Below are positions 10,201-21,444 of a stretch of DNA of 64,000 bases, piece after piece. The notes under the pieces are model-generated. The model did not search any database. It saw only the letters and a list, made by a program, of their open reading frames with translations, and had not been told where the DNA came from. Each line of letters opens with the position of its first letter. Position 1 is the first letter of the stretch. Position numbers and translations under genes: made by a program. This stretch comes from Pyxicephalus adspersus (lineage: Eukaryota > Chordata > Amphibia > Anura > Pyxicephalidae), in assembly GCF_032062135.1 (NCBI RefSeq), contig NC_092863.1, positions 12,389,889 to 12,453,888 of the forward strand, given 5' to 3'.

Positions 10201-11645
10201 CAACGTCAGCAGCGGTGAGGGATCACTAATTGGGAGCAGACTTTGCAAATGACTTCTGCTTTAGCTATGTAGATACAAAAAAAAGCCATGGCTGCTAGGT
10301 GGCAAGGTGACTTGCCTGCTGTAATTAAAATCACCAGTCCCATTGCTGTAATTAGAAAAGCATTGTATTTTAGAAACCCCTAAGAACATATTCTCAGTAT
10401 TCTATTTTATAGAGATTTAAGTTTAATTCAAGGATAACTTAAATTAAAAAAAAAACATGCTTGCACCTTTAGATACTAAAATGGGCCTGATTTATTGAAG
10501 CTCTCCAAGACTGGAAAAGATAGACATTCATGGGAGAAGCTGGGTGATGCAGCAAAGATGGAATGGATCTGGTCCAGAATTAAAAACATTTGCCAACTAA
10601 AAGCAAATGACTTTTAGGAAATCCATTCCAGATTTGCTGTATTACCCAGGTGTAGAGCTTTAATAAATGAGTCCCAATGTGTTTCTTTGCATGCAATGTA
10701 TGGGACAACATGTAATAAAACTGTACTCAGCCAAATTATTATAAATTCTTTTCTTCCCAGCAGACTATGGATTTCTACTTTGATGCCAGACTCCAAATCA
10801 TCTTCTTTTTCTCATTCTTTGGAGTCAGAATTCACAGCAGACTCCGAATACGATTCCCCAGATTTGCCTTCATTTGATCACAAAAAAGAGGTATCGAAAT
10901 TAGTGTAGCTTAATCATGGACCCACTTTGGTTTAGGAGTCAGCTCCAGACAAGCTTGACACTTGGCCAAGACATAGGAGTCAGTTGTGACTTTTAGATTG
11001 CTATCAGTACCTAGATTGTCCAATGGATTGTAAATTTAATTTTATAGGTTCATGCAAGTAAAAATATAGCAAAACACTTAAAGATAGTGTTGGATAGAAT
11101 AAGGAAACATTATTTTGCTGTCTGTTTACCTTCAGGGAAAAATTATTTACTGTGTAAGAATTGCAACAGGAAAAGGAAATGTCACAAAAATGAGGGGAAA
11201 TCCTCTGATATTCTTCACTTGCCATCAGAACAGAAAAATAAAAAATAATACCAAATGTAGTATTTCCTGCATCTTCTATCATAACCATTAGAGGGCAGGA
11301 TTGGGCCATATACAAGAATCATTTTTCTGCATTATGTTTCATCTAATTGTGATGTACCAAGGGCAGAAAGGTGAAATTATTATACCTGGGGTGATAAAGT
11401 GATAAAGGGGGACACTGATGAACTACAGTAACTGCTATGTCCATGGTATGCTTTACAGTGAACAGCTAAACCCTTACAGTATTTTAAATTGTGAATTTTC
11501 TAACATTCCCTGGATAGATGAACAGGAACAGTATATGAAGTCATTAAACATGTTACCAATTATCAGGCAGAAATAATTGATTTCTGTTATATTTCAGGTG
11601 ACATATGAAAGTGGTGCGCTGAAATGTGAACGTACACGACTTTAA
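4211..11645 (+). CDS. CSPG5-like: CSPG5/neuroglycan C-like transmembrane EGF protein (5 exons)
   Basis: Joining 4211-4295, 7152-8751, 9722-9901, 10761-10890 and 11598-11645 gives an uninterrupted 680-residue frame with compatible phases at every junction (1, 2, 2, 0). Order of parts: signal peptide 1-28; long ectodomain; EGF-like cysteines from about 523 to 576; transmembrane helix about 584-607; tail 608-680. The block from YCKPGYKYYAGSCRSMC through KNGGQC matches the juxtamembrane EGF module of CSPG5, a neural chondroitin-sulfate proteoglycan and ErbB ligand-like protein. Two ESSG motifs (residues 342-345 and 447-450) could carry glycosaminoglycan. Unlike CSPG5, residues of roughly 60-230 are very basic and there is no acidic box, and the tail is shorter. 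It may be a paralogue and not the orthologue. The family assignment is firm; the exact orthology is not. Confidence 0.8.
4680..5165. repeat. MITE-like element with internal inverted repeats
   Basis: The block gatccccagcactagaggtt at about 4810-4830 is repeated in inverted orientation around 4950-4970 (aacctctagtgccggggatc). A third direct variant (ctctagtgccccggggatcac) follows at about 5020. The ends carry loosely inverted words (gatttcacggcaaattt against the complement of aaatcggtttgccgatttc). It starts with gggatgagcgagcg, a word common in amphibian repeats. The structure suggests a nonautonomous DNA transposon; the superfamily is not determined. Confidence 0.5.
6560..6690 (+). repeat. second copy of the 1480-1835 dispersed repeat
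   Basis: Carries the 'agcaattgcacctc..gggttagggtggatat' and 'cagctttaggcactgtga' blocks in the same order as the copy at 1480-1835, without the intervening 230 bp and AT tract. Similarity continues to the shared word ctggggagga. Confidence 0.5.
6853..6945 (+). pseudogene. fossil copy of the start of CSPG5-like exon 2
   Basis: Nearly identical to 7125-7215, which spans the exon 2 acceptor and its first ~60 coding bases. It includes ATGAATACC and the word ccaaccaaactgatctcaaa. The acceptor AG has become AT (accatttatg against tccagttatg), so it should not splice. After the codons for about 20 residues the similarity stops and sequence homologous to the region downstream of exon 2 begins. It is a relic of a tandem duplication with internal deletion, not a functional exon. 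Confidence 0.75.
6934..7129 (+). repeat. duplicated segment, upstream copy (pair at 9042-9235)
   Basis: The segment starting tggttgagaaacac, passing through gctctaagcattttg, gtgtccatggagtaaag and acaaacgtgcaaaat, and ending actaatgtaact, is about 95% identical to 9042-9235 apart from the length of an A-run. Here it is joined directly to the functional exon 2 acceptor region. It marks the boundary of the tandem duplication. Confidence 0.8.
7152..8751 (+). CDS. CSPG5-like: CSPG5-like exon 2 (ectodomain and EGF start)
   Basis: A 1600-bp exon with acceptor tgctacaattccag and donor TGCAG|GTGAGA (GT at 8752). It encodes residues 29-562. Roughly residues 60-230 are dense in Lys/Arg, with RSKR and QRKR motifs that fit furin-type cleavage. 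A Ser/Thr/Asn-rich middle follows, with many N-x-S/T sequons and two ESSG motifs, then the first cysteines of the EGF module (523, 534, 538, 545, 551, 561). A single large exon carrying the whole variable ectodomain is the CSPG5 gene layout. The open frame on the opposite strand across this exon is a shadow. Confidence 0.85.
8804..9064 (-). mobile_element. short hAT-like MITE in CSPG5-like intron 2
   Basis: The two ends are flanked by near-identical words, actctaag at about 8796-8803 and gctctaag at about 9063-9070, consistent with a 7-8 bp target duplication. The right end (aaccttggttgagaaacac) recurs as the complement at 16591-16650 and in similar form at about 35320-35345. About 260 bp long with no coding capacity. 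The upstream duplication copy at 6934 breaks inside this element. Confidence 0.5.
9722..9901 (+). CDS. CSPG5-like: CSPG5-like exon 3 (EGF end and transmembrane helix)
   Basis: A 180-bp exon with acceptor tttttctttacag and donor ACCAG|GTTAGT (GT at 9902). It finishes the EGF cysteines (563, 570, 575, 576), then encodes FQLICVIGSCCIFVSVFLGS, the transmembrane helix, followed by a basic stop-transfer RR. An upstream GTAAGG at 9891 also looks like a donor, but it would leave phase 0, which does not fit the next exon, so 9902 is preferred. Confidence 0.82.
10483..10675. repeat. palindromic MITE ('gggcctgatttatt' ends)
   Basis: Begins gggcctgatttattgaagctc and ends gagctttaataaatgagtccc, which are inverted complements with a few mismatches. 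Related copies lie at 32320-32523 and 32680-32780. About 190 bp and noncoding. It sits in the third intron of the CSPG5-like gene. Confidence 0.65.
10761..10890 (+). CDS. CSPG5-like: CSPG5-like exon 4 (cytoplasmic tail)
   Basis: Acceptor ttcttttcttcccag, with a second AG three bases on (cagcag). The donor is AAAGAG|GTATCG, GT at 10891. Encodes residues 622-665 of the tail, rich in Ser and acidic residues (SLESEFTADSEYDSPDLPSF). It enters in phase 2, which matches the exon 3 donor at 9902, and ends in phase 0. Without splicing, the frame stops six codons further on. Confidence 0.7.
11598..11645 (+). CDS. CSPG5-like: CSPG5-like exon 5 (C-terminus and stop)
   Basis: Acceptor ctgttatatttcag is followed in phase 0 by 15 codons (VTYESGALKCERTRL) and TAA at 11643-11645. 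The phase matches the exon 4 donor. The short C-terminal exon lacks the longer tail known in CSPG5. Alternative 3' ends cannot be ruled out, so it is less certain than the earlier exons. Confidence 0.55.
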   Translation: MTYESGALKCERTRL

Positions 11646-13092
11646 AGGATTATTACAGATATACTGGAAGCAGATACCAGATCTATTTGTCTCCTTTTAA
11701 AACATATTCTTATTTTCAATATTCCTCTTTTACCTCTTGCAGACACTTTACCTCCTCTTTTTTTGTAGATAACTTTTTCTCTCTCATTACTCTCTTTTTG
11801 ATTTCATCTCCGTCAAGCCAACTCTTTAATATTCTGACTCATTGCCCTCCAAAAACTATACAGAGAAAGATTTTAGACTTTGATATTCAGATATGCATCC
11901 TTGTTCTGGATCAGTTACTGAGGAAGTCTTTAGAGCAGTGGGTCAACATAATACGCATGAACTAACAGGATAACAGGATTTGAAGAATTAAAAATAAGGA
12001 TGTAAAGAGGATGGGACTACAGTACAGATGCACGGTGCAGATTGTAAATGTACCTTTCCAATAAGTTAAGGAGCCACTTTCAACAGCTTTCAAATTTAGA
12101 GAAGAAGTCATCTAATTGCCAAAGAAAAATTAGTTCTTTATGTCTGCACCAGGATCAATGGGTCTTGGATCCCATTGCTCGTATGGACAAATAGAACAAG
12201 TACGTCCCATAAGGTTAAATCACGTGCTGTGTACCACAGGGTCATATACAAGTCCATTCTCATTAGAAAATAAAGAAGTTGGTTTAACAAATGCAGTTAT
12301 TACTTTTATTCAATCATGATCCAACAGACTATCTATACATCATAAGCATTTCTCTGCTCCATCCCTGGAGGTGTAAACTTGCTAAAATCTTCCCAGGAAT
12401 ATGGCAATACCTACTAAAGGGAAGCCTACATATTTCTACTGAACCCCTTTACCTTATGGAAAGTGAAATTATGGAAATAGAATAATGAAGGCCTGTCACA
12501 CTGATCAAATACCTCTTAATAATATTATTGCAATGTTTGTAAAACTTATGACTTCTTTTTTGGTATTGCTCAGCCACTTCTTGATATATTGGCCGGCCTC
12601 CCTCTGCATTAACATATTATACCAAGCTTGATAGGTTCTTGTTCAGTTTGCTTGTACTTGTGAATAGGTAAGGTCTCCCAACGAATACTAAATTTTAATT
12701 CCAGTTAAAAAGCTGAACACGTTGATAAAATGCATGCATGGTTTCCACTGCCATAGGATTTGTATATCTATTCATCAAGTGATAAGAAAGTAAATACAGA
12801 ACTGCATTATTATTCACTTTTTAATATTTGTCTTAAGTTCGGCTTTAACTGATCCATACTGATGTAAGTTAGTTTAAGTATGGTATTTTATTCATGTTTA
12901 GAAATCATTACCATTTGAAAATCTGTGCTATGTTCATTTTTATATGGATGTTAGGTAACTATATTGCTTTGTTTTACTACCTCTCTGGGGCATAATTGTC
13001 TATTCTTCAATATGCATTAACTTTTTTTCACTCAAATAAAAAGCCTAAACCAACAAAAATAAATTTCTGAACCTAATATATCTGTCATGTCT
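11646..13092 (+). other. probable 3' untranslated and flanking region of CSPG5-like
   Basis: Noncoding sequence after the stop. AATAAA polyadenylation signals occur at about 12269 and 13035. Either could end the transcript; which one is used cannot be told from sequence. Confidence 0.4.
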
Positions 13093-13093
13093 G

Positions 13094-13330
13094 AACTTTT
13101 TATTATTTTTCTACACTGCTCAACCAAAACTTTAAAACTACCGACTGATGAAGTAAATTACATTAATGATCTTGTTACAATGGCACCGGTCAAGTAAAGG
13201 GATCTATTATGCTGCAAGTTAACAATCAGTTTTGATGTTGTGTTGGAAACAGGAAAAAATGGCAACTGTAATGATCTGAGGAACATTGACAAAGGCCAAA
13301 TTCTGAAGATCAAACATGTGAGGACATAGG
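13094..13330 (+). mobile_element. degenerate Tc1/mariner-like transposon fragment
   Basis: The order 'gatgaagtaaattacattaatgat', 'gttacaatggcaccggtcaagt', then 'gatctgaggaacattgacaaaggccaaatt' matches the 5' region and first transposase codons (helix-turn-helix start, D-K-G-Q-I) of a common fish/frog Tc1-like element. The frame carries a stop and shifts, and the rest of the transposase is absent, so it is a dead 5' fragment. (Motifs are cited in part.). Confidence 0.55.
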
Positions 13331-13339
13331 GATGAGCCC

Positions 13340-14050
13340 CGTACCCTCCTTGGCCACAAGCGACCCCTTTGACTCAACTTTGACATTTAGTGTCCCTACT
13401 CTCTTCCCTCCCTCTCACCATTTCAAACCTATTTTACATACATTTTCCTGCAGTTTCCAATCTGGTACAGTAATCACATAGGACCTTCTTCTTCATCCAT
13501 AATCCAGAGTAGTTAACACGCAGAAAGTAATTGAAATGACTTTGGCAGTCACTCAACCTGGGAAAGTGCAATAGTGAACATGTATTACAAATAAAATTTT
13601 TTTTTTATTTTTTCAGGATGCAGAATTCACAATTGCTCAGATGTCAAAATGACTGACAGTGAGCTCCTGATGAAAAAATCAAAAAACAAATTTACCCCAG
13701 ACAGCCCACCAGCAAATACAATTATTTGCAGCCCGACAATGGTCCTACCTAGGTGACCTGCTTTGAATTTAAACTATGCAAGTTTTCTTTGGTTCTGACT
13801 CCCTTTCTGTGAAGTTCTTAGAGAGGGAGGTTCCATAGGATCATGTAGCAAGTGGCTGCAATCCTTGCCAAAAGCCATGTGAGAAGACTGCTAAATATAG
13901 ATAAAATAAGGCTTAGTTTAGGTGTAAATTAAATAAAGTGTTTTTTTTTTCAAACACTTGCCATATTTCTGGGTATCACTAGCTAGAATAATATTACCAA
14001 GTTCAGAGAATTAAAAACACATTACATAGATCTCCATTTTCTAAACATAT
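13340..14050. other. intergenic, nothing recognised
   Basis: No open frame, splice-flanked block or repeat boundary stands out. Contains short A- and T-runs only. Confidence 0.4.
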
Positions 14051-14255
14051 AAATTCCTGAAAGCCATGCTGCAATCCCTCAGCAAGAAAGTTGTCAATAA
14101 ATTATACAAAAACTCTTTCTTACAACATCTCTTGAATGCAGCAAAGGCATGCATTCCTGCAATGTGGAAGTGTGACAAACCACCAACCCTTGGGCATTGG
14201 CTAAGGGGAGTGGCAGATGTTTACCGCATGGAAGACATGGAAGACAGCTGATGAC
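14050..14255 (+). mobile_element. LINE ORF2 C-terminal remnant
   Basis: The open frame 14066-14251 ends with FLQHLLNAAKACIPAMWK, then PPTLGHWLRGVADVYRMED. This resembles the extreme C-terminus of Tx1/L1-type LINE ORF2 proteins (AAK..IP..WK...PPT...W). No reverse transcriptase motifs are attached, so it is a short 5'-truncated copy. Confidence 0.55.
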
Positions 14256-14259
14256 AGAC

Positions 14260-16585
14260 CGGTAAATTTATCCAGACCTGGTATTACTGGGTTCAGTTTA
14301 GTACATATGTATACATATACATATAAGTACATATGCAGAAAATGGTAGATTGGCCGGTGACTCTTCTTGTGATGAGTGAGTTATTGTGTTTGATTGTAAA
14401 GACCAAACTGACACAATAAGTCGGGACACCCCCCCCCCCCAATCACACCCTACGCATTTCTTTTTTCTTCTTTTCCTTCTGCAAATATATAACAAACTGA
14501 GATGCTGGGGTTTCTCTTTATTTTACTATTCCATCATTGCATTATCTTAATGCGTTTGTGTATTGTATACTTGTGTTTTCTCAGGACGTTGTTTTCATAT
14601 TGGTTTTTTGTACATTGTGTAACATGCCATTTAAATGTCATGTAAACCACTTTAGGACAGAACTAAAGAACTCCACTCCTACCAACTCTTCTTTATTACA
14701 AAGGAAACAAAACTATTTTGTAGTCCACAGGTATAGCTGAGAACAATGATAACTGACAACAGTAAGCAGAGGCAAGAGTTATCAGCTCACAAGATTTGCC
14801 AGGTTCAGCCTTATAAACCGATAAGTCAAACATATTTCATTGTTAAGGCTTACATATACTTTAACCGGAAGTTACATCAGCACTTCTTAAGAGTTTTTGA
14901 TAAGGTCCTGGAAGAAAGACAGTTGTAAAGCATCTGCTTGTTCCTGACTCATTGGCAGTGTTCGTCCCTACATTTTTTTAAAGGACTTGTGGCTTTGGCA
15001 TCTACAATTTGTGGTCATTTCTTGGCACTGCTTTTCATTTTGTTTATATTTAGAAGTGAAAGTTCTACTCTACTTATTCAAAATGTCTCCAGGAAGACTT
15101 CTGGTCTCCATGTGCTTCCATCATTCTTCCCAATTTCATTCATCATCTGTGAGCTCACAATTCTTCTTAATCAATATAGGAGATCATTTAAGCCACACAC
15201 AGGAATCCTCAGAGAAAAAAGGAAGGAGGTCCTTGCCAGAAAGTAAGTCATCAATGAAAGCAGATGTATGAGTAGTCATTGGGGGGAATAAAGGGATAAA
15301 GGTCACCGGATGGACAGAAAATTTTTTGTTGGTTATCTGGTATTCTAAGAATGCCTGAAAGATATTCTGAAGTACATCCATTGCAAAGTCTATGCTGTCC
15401 GTCATACACTAAAAAGTTTTTTTTATATAAAAGTCAGTAATAAATTTCTCACAGCCATCAAACAGATTGAAACTTGTCTTGGAGGCCAAAATATAAATGA
15501 TGATACAGAAAGCAAATAAATGAAGAACATACTTCAGCAACTACACTTCCCGTGAAGCATTACTGTTCTTGAGGTCATTATGAAAGAAATAGTTCACTGT
15601 AAATAGTCATGATGAACCAATTGGGAACCAGGCATCTCACTCATTTAAAAACGGAGGCTGAAGAACTTTAACATAGCAAAGATAGGTCTTATACCCTTTC
15701 ATTAACAGGAAACAGCTTCCTATGATATTTCAGAGGGTTATCACTGGCACTCTTTTGCACCTGGCCCTTTTTTCTATTTCCAGTGAACTGCACCACAGCA
15801 CACAGATGGTTCACGTGTAAGTTGTGCTATGCTAAAATGTACATGGTTACACTGGCAAATTGTAGTAAAATTTAATTTAAGGTTAAAGATACTACAATAC
15901 AGAACACACTGACAACTGTGAATTGATGTACGTTGGTGTAACATGCGTTAAAACACACATTATCATAGATCAAACCAAAATAGTATGAGTAAAGTGGCTT
16001 GTAAATTCAGAGGGAACTTGTAACATCTACTTGGTATCATAAGGCATGTAGATAGAAAATTTAATTTGAATAGTCAGGAGGCAGGCTTATTTTACACATA
16101 TTATTACATTTTTCTAGCCATAACTTGGTTTAGAATATTTTGACAATATGTATTTAGGGATAAGGGATTACTATATTTCAAAAAAACAATCCTGACGCAG
16201 GGGTCACCCAGGATACAGGGTCATATTGGTGACATAGTCCATCTGCACCCTTCACTTTTGACCTTGAGATGTAACAGTAGTGTTCCCCTAAAGTTGCACA
16301 TACACTGTAGAATATTGTTATCAGAAAAAAAGATCATGATCATCTTGATGGAAAATCTAGCATGTGTACAGTGCTTCTATGAGTATATTCACCAATCTGT
16401 CCTGGCAGATCAATGAATGACCAAATGGGGTGACCTCTGTGCTTACTTATGGAAGGCAACGCAGTGGGGTAACACTCACTCGTCATTGCCACTCCCTTCT
16501 CCAAGGAACAGGACTGTATGTACATCACTCTTTATTCTAGTGTCTCTGGAAATTATCCTAAAAGATTGTTTCCAGTGATATCAAC
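14260..16585. other. intergenic, nothing recognised
   Basis: AT-rich noncoding sequence. The open frames near 14.5-15.4 kb have no recognisable domains and no splice-site support. A C-run lies near 14430-14440. Confidence 0.35.
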
Positions 16586-16589
16586 CTAA

Positions 16590-16790
16590 CGCAGTGTTTC
16601 TCAACTAGGGTTCCTTCGGAGGTTGCTAGGGGTTTCTTGATCAATGACCAATTTGTGCCTCCCAGGACACCAAGTGACATTGATAATATTTTCTGCTCTG
16701 TAAGGGGGATATTCTTCACATTGGGCAGCAATGTAAGAGGCAGTTTATACCTACCAAGCTTATATACTGTTAGGTGTGGATATAGTACAC
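16590..16790 (+). repeat. MITE copy related to 8804-9064
   Basis: Starts gcagtgtttctcaactagggttcc, the complement of the end of the 8804-9064 element (limited here to the first part). The internal words 'gatattcttcacattgggcagcaatg' and 'atacctaccaagct' recur at about 17388-17445, showing a second related piece there. Confidence 0.5.
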
Positions 16791-16794
16791 AAAA

Positions 16795-19060
16795 AACTAA
16801 AAATATATATGGGACTCAAGGCAGTCATAAATCACATCAATTATGAACTCATTGTTATCACTTTTATTAAAATATCAATATAAAACATTATTTATTATCT
16901 GAACATTTTAAAACCAATATGAAAACATTTTCATCATTTCGGTGTGTAACTTCGGTGTGTAAAGGGCTCAACATGATTTATTGCTCTTGACGCATTTCAT
17001 GGAAATCTAGTCTGCTTCTTCAGGAGATCTAAAGGACCCATATGGTACATTTAATTATCTTTACAATTTTCATTTAAAAAAAATTATAAATTCAACATCA
17101 GTTTAACTTACATTTTCTTTGTTGCTTCCCCTTTTCAGAATGTTATATAACATACACTAGATGTTGCAATGGTCTTAGGACAGAAAAAGGGGGGCGAGGA
17201 ACTAGAGGTCGCACTTTCCTCTATACCGCCATCATCTCTCCATTGTACATTAAGATTGGTAGTTTTCTGATATCTAATAATAAATCATCAATTACTTTTA
17301 AATTATCAAACCTTTTAATCCGCATATATATAATCCTTTCCACCAGTGACATGACACAGATGATCTTTTCAGCCTTCTGTAAGGGTGATATTCTTTACAC
17401 TAAGCAGCAATGGGCAGTATATACCTACCAAGCTGAAAGACCTGAAAGTTATCTTAAGGGTTACCCCATGTTAATAACATTCAGAAAGGCTCATCTAAGG
17501 TGTGTACAGGGTTTAACTGAAAATCCACCCCAGAGACCACTTTCAATAGCAGCCAGGAAATTTTATATATCAAAGTAATTAATCAGGTAGGAGATGGGAA
17601 CGTTCAAAATAAAGTATCCAACGATTTACTGGTTGGCATCCACATTCCATCAATTATGCTTGCATCTTAAAGTTACTTTCTAAGAATAAGAAAACAAAAA
17701 TCCATACTTTCTTTTTCTAGTCCACAGTTAGTGTGTATATACTGCTGAGGATATCTGTCTCAATGTGTTTATCAAAGTATCACTCTTCAGTTGTGAGCCA
17801 AGGACTCCGGCCTGGGTAGATCTCATGTCAAGAATCCTGTGATCGGCACATTTCCACATTTCTCTGAAGTATGTCCAGAAGCCAAAGGACCAGATGCTTA
17901 GCTTATGCCGGAGGAACAGTGACAGTTATACATGGTCTGCTCTAAAATCTAATGTTTGGGGCACTAAAGTCAATCAAATCCCTAGAAAAATTTGTGGCTT
18001 GTGCTCCAGCTGATTCAGACAAAAAAAACTACACCTATGTCTGGCAGTGCGTCACTCCTTGGTAAAATGTTCAGGAGGCTAATAAACACGAATAAAATAT
18101 TGCACACTAATAATTCTGACATTAACGACAGCTCTAAATATTAAAAGATTGTTTTTCTACCAAAGAAAAAAAACTGACTTTATATAAACTAGCAAAGTAG
18201 CAATATAAACATTTCGTACTTTATGCAAAATAAGTAATTGTAAGGTAGGAAGCAGTCTAATCACTGAATGACATTCAGTTTGATGCAACATTATGTATCA
18301 AATAGTCGCCACTTTTATTTACAAGAAAATAGTTGAACAAGGAACGATCACTAGAAATTATTTCAGTAAAAGACTTTTGTTCCCTGGAAAAGTCCTTTTT
18401 TATTTAACTAATTGCTTCATATAGTCCACACTTTTTTACATAATGTCCTCAATTCATTTAAATCTTTTTTGCAGTCTTAATATTTCATGAACACCAGATT
18501 TCATTACATCCTGACATTAGAATAAAAAGCAAGTTTCTAAAAAGTGCTGTCTATCACTCAGCTTAGGGCCCATTCACCACATTAAATATGTATAAAGTGA
18601 TTTAAAAGACAGGTCTGTGTGTGTTTTACATTAATTTTTACCTTCATTTATTCCATGTGAAACCATAGAAAAACACACCAAAAGAAAAAACATTTTAGGT
18701 GCATTGACTATTTTCTTTTTAGTTTTGGGGTGATATTTCAAGGGTTACAATTTCAAGGTGTGAACAGGACGCCAGTTACAAAAGTCTTATAATTTATGTT
18801 CCAGGCCAGGATTAAAAGCATATAATCACTTTGATGTTTTCACTATATTGTGAGTTACACCTACATACAGGGGGTTTAAATCTATTTTGCTGTTATTCAA
18901 ACTTATGTCATGAGAGAATGGGTGCCACAGATGACCTTCTTCTGAAAACACTGAAAACTGGAGGCTCTGGACCTCCAATATTAATAATTAAGATTAAGGG
19001 TATTTCTATAAGTGACCCAATTGGGGAGTTTTTCCTTTACTTCCTGCCCCTGTGACCCCA
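16795..19060. other. intergenic with repeat pieces only
   Basis: Contains the 'cgcatttcatgg ... cttcttcaggag' word near 16990-17025, also seen in the MITE at 37.2-37.6 kb, and the related repeat piece at about 17340-17450. No gene is recognised. Confidence 0.35.
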
Positions 19061-19063
19061 TTA

Positions 19064-19145
19064 ATACTAATAAACAGGATTTATATACCGGTAGTGCCAA
19101 CATATTACGCAGTGCTGTACATTAAATAGGGGATATGCATATAGA
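19064..19145 (+). repeat. second copy of the 'aaacaggatttatat' repeat
   Basis: Shares aaacaggatttatat, ccaacatattacgcag and ctgtacattaaatagggg with 793-850. A reverse-oriented copy follows at 19558-19610, ending in a (TTA)-rich run. Confidence 0.6.
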
Positions 19146-20712
19146 CATAGTAACAAAGTAGGGGGGAAAAAAGCCAGAATGTAAAACATTTTAGCAATAG
19201 AGAAATCACATCTTTTATAATGCTATCCAGAGATATACTTTTACTTCAGCCAGGAAGTGAGGAGAATTCTCTAAAAGCAACACAAACAAAACTAAGTATT
19301 TTATTTAGTCAAGCAGTGGAAGGTTTTTGTTTTTTTGTGTCAGTTTTGCAGATTTTTCTCCATTTCTACTTGGCAGCAAATCACTAATGGACTCTCAAAT
19401 AGAGCCTTGGATAGCAGTAAAAACCTAAAAGGAGTTTTAACCATTACCTACTCTATCCAAAGCAGATAAAAAAAAGTTGTTGGCTTGATATAAATTTTTA
19501 AGGATGGAAACAGCTGTCTAATAATCATGTAATAATGTTTTCTCATTTTTTAATGTTCAGTGCTGCTTAATATGTTGGCGCTATATTAATCCTGTTTATT
19601 AATATTATTAATAATAATTGGGAAGGGGGGTTGTCTGGACCTGGTTTGAACAAATATTTAAGGCTGGATTCACACTTTTCTATGGATTTGTATGCGTTCA
19701 CTATCAACATTTTCAATCATACATTAATAAATAAAGAAAATTCTATATCTGACATCTATCATGGCATAATTTGAAAATGGCTAGTCTTTGTACAGTGTGC
19801 TAAATCACATAGGAGTGAATAGGCCCTGGAGGTAACATATGGGAAGTAGCAGGCTACTGCTGTCACAGGCCCAAAATTTTGCTGAATGTATAGATAAGTA
19901 CCAATATCCAGTGCCCGGCATTGGCCATAGGACTAGTAAGTGTTCATATCCCTACCTTACCTAACGATCTATAATAAAGTATTGCCAATCAAGCAAACCT
20001 TTATGATTCCCATGGACAGAATGAACTTTGTCTAAACTCAAACAGCAGCAGTCTGGTTTAACTAACCACAGGAACACATGGCTCAGCATGATAAGAAGAC
20101 ACATAATGTAGATGGGTCCTCACACTTGTATATGCAGTCCTTCTCCCAGCACATGCTTGCATGTCATATCACTGGCCAAGTAGGGAATTAATGTCCGAAA
20201 CCTGAGAGAGGCAAGTTTTACCTGAAGAGTTTGTTAGATGCTCAGATTTCAGGCGTGATCATCTGACATCAGCTGCAGCTGTCCTGTGAGGAGTCTCTGG
20301 CTGGGACTCACACACTCAGGAATAGAGCCACAAAAACTTCTCTCCTTAAGGATTTCTCATGTACATCTGACAAGGTAATTCCATTTTTCTTTTACTTGTT
20401 TATCTGTAATGCTGACACCTTTCTGGCCTGGAGGAGAATACAGAAAATTAAGTATATATATCTTCCAACAAAGTGGCCCTTTTTGTTATTTAAAGTAAAA
20501 TTACCTGGGTTGCTGAGATCACCTGAGGTGTATATCTGTGTCTGCTGATTTGTTATCACTTGGCTGCATTAAATGAACACCGACGTATGTATCACTCTGT
20601 GTTTAAATGGTATATAACAGTTAATGTCATTTTAAAAAATGTAACTATTATTGTAAATTGTTACTTATATCAGTACTTGCAGTTGTGGTCTTTTAAGTAT
20701 ATTTTAAGTGTG

Positions 20713-20716
<4 letters not shown>

Positions 20717-20759
<43 letters not shown>

Positions 20760-20856
20760 GAGCAGGTCAGACATTGTTACAGCTGAGTACATTGATCTTG
20801 TTACAAGTAGTGTTACACATTTGGGTTATGTGTGTGAAAAGCATTAGAATTAATAC

Positions 20857-20898
<42 letters not shown>
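20717..20898. repeat. (TA)n and (GT)n(AT)n microsatellites
   Basis: A (TA)n tract at 20717-20755, then about 100 bp of unique sequence, then a (GT)n tract from about 20856 running into (AT)n up to 20898. A third (AT)n tract lies at 21413-21442. Confidence 0.9.
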
Positions 20899-20900
<2 letters not shown>

Positions 20901-21408
20901 CCTAAAAAGACAAGTCAAATTATTCTCAAGTCTTTGCAGCCTCTGCAATTAGAAAACCTGGTAACAAGATGGCCATGGAAAATAAGTAACTGAACTTCCA
21001 GTCCCGAGCCAAGATTTTGACATTAAAAGAACTGGACATGACATTGATTTATGGCAAAATAGTGGGCGTCAGGATGGGCAGGCCCTGAAATGAATATTGT
21101 AAACAACTTTGCATGTTTCAAACAGCCACATACTTTTTTTTTTGTCCTTTTATTTATAAGTTCATTTATGGCCCCACAGCAGTTGGATTAGGGCTAATTG
21201 TGTGACACTTCTTTCATTTACATAAAGTAATTGATGTATTGTTTGTCTCTCTTAAAGGATAATGCAATGATTGTTATAAGCATGTCAGTTATCTCCAAGA
21301 TTCAAAGTCATATTTAGTTTTGTATCAGTAAACCTAGTAAACCTTAGATATAAGGTTAAGGTCAAACCTTGCCTAAATAAACCTTGCGACCCCACCTTTA
21401 CACAATGT

Positions 21409-21444
<36 letters not shown>

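Noticed and set aside
14938..15271. Two overlapping frames of 94-102 codons
   Set aside because: No domain, no splice context, and they compete with each other in different frames.
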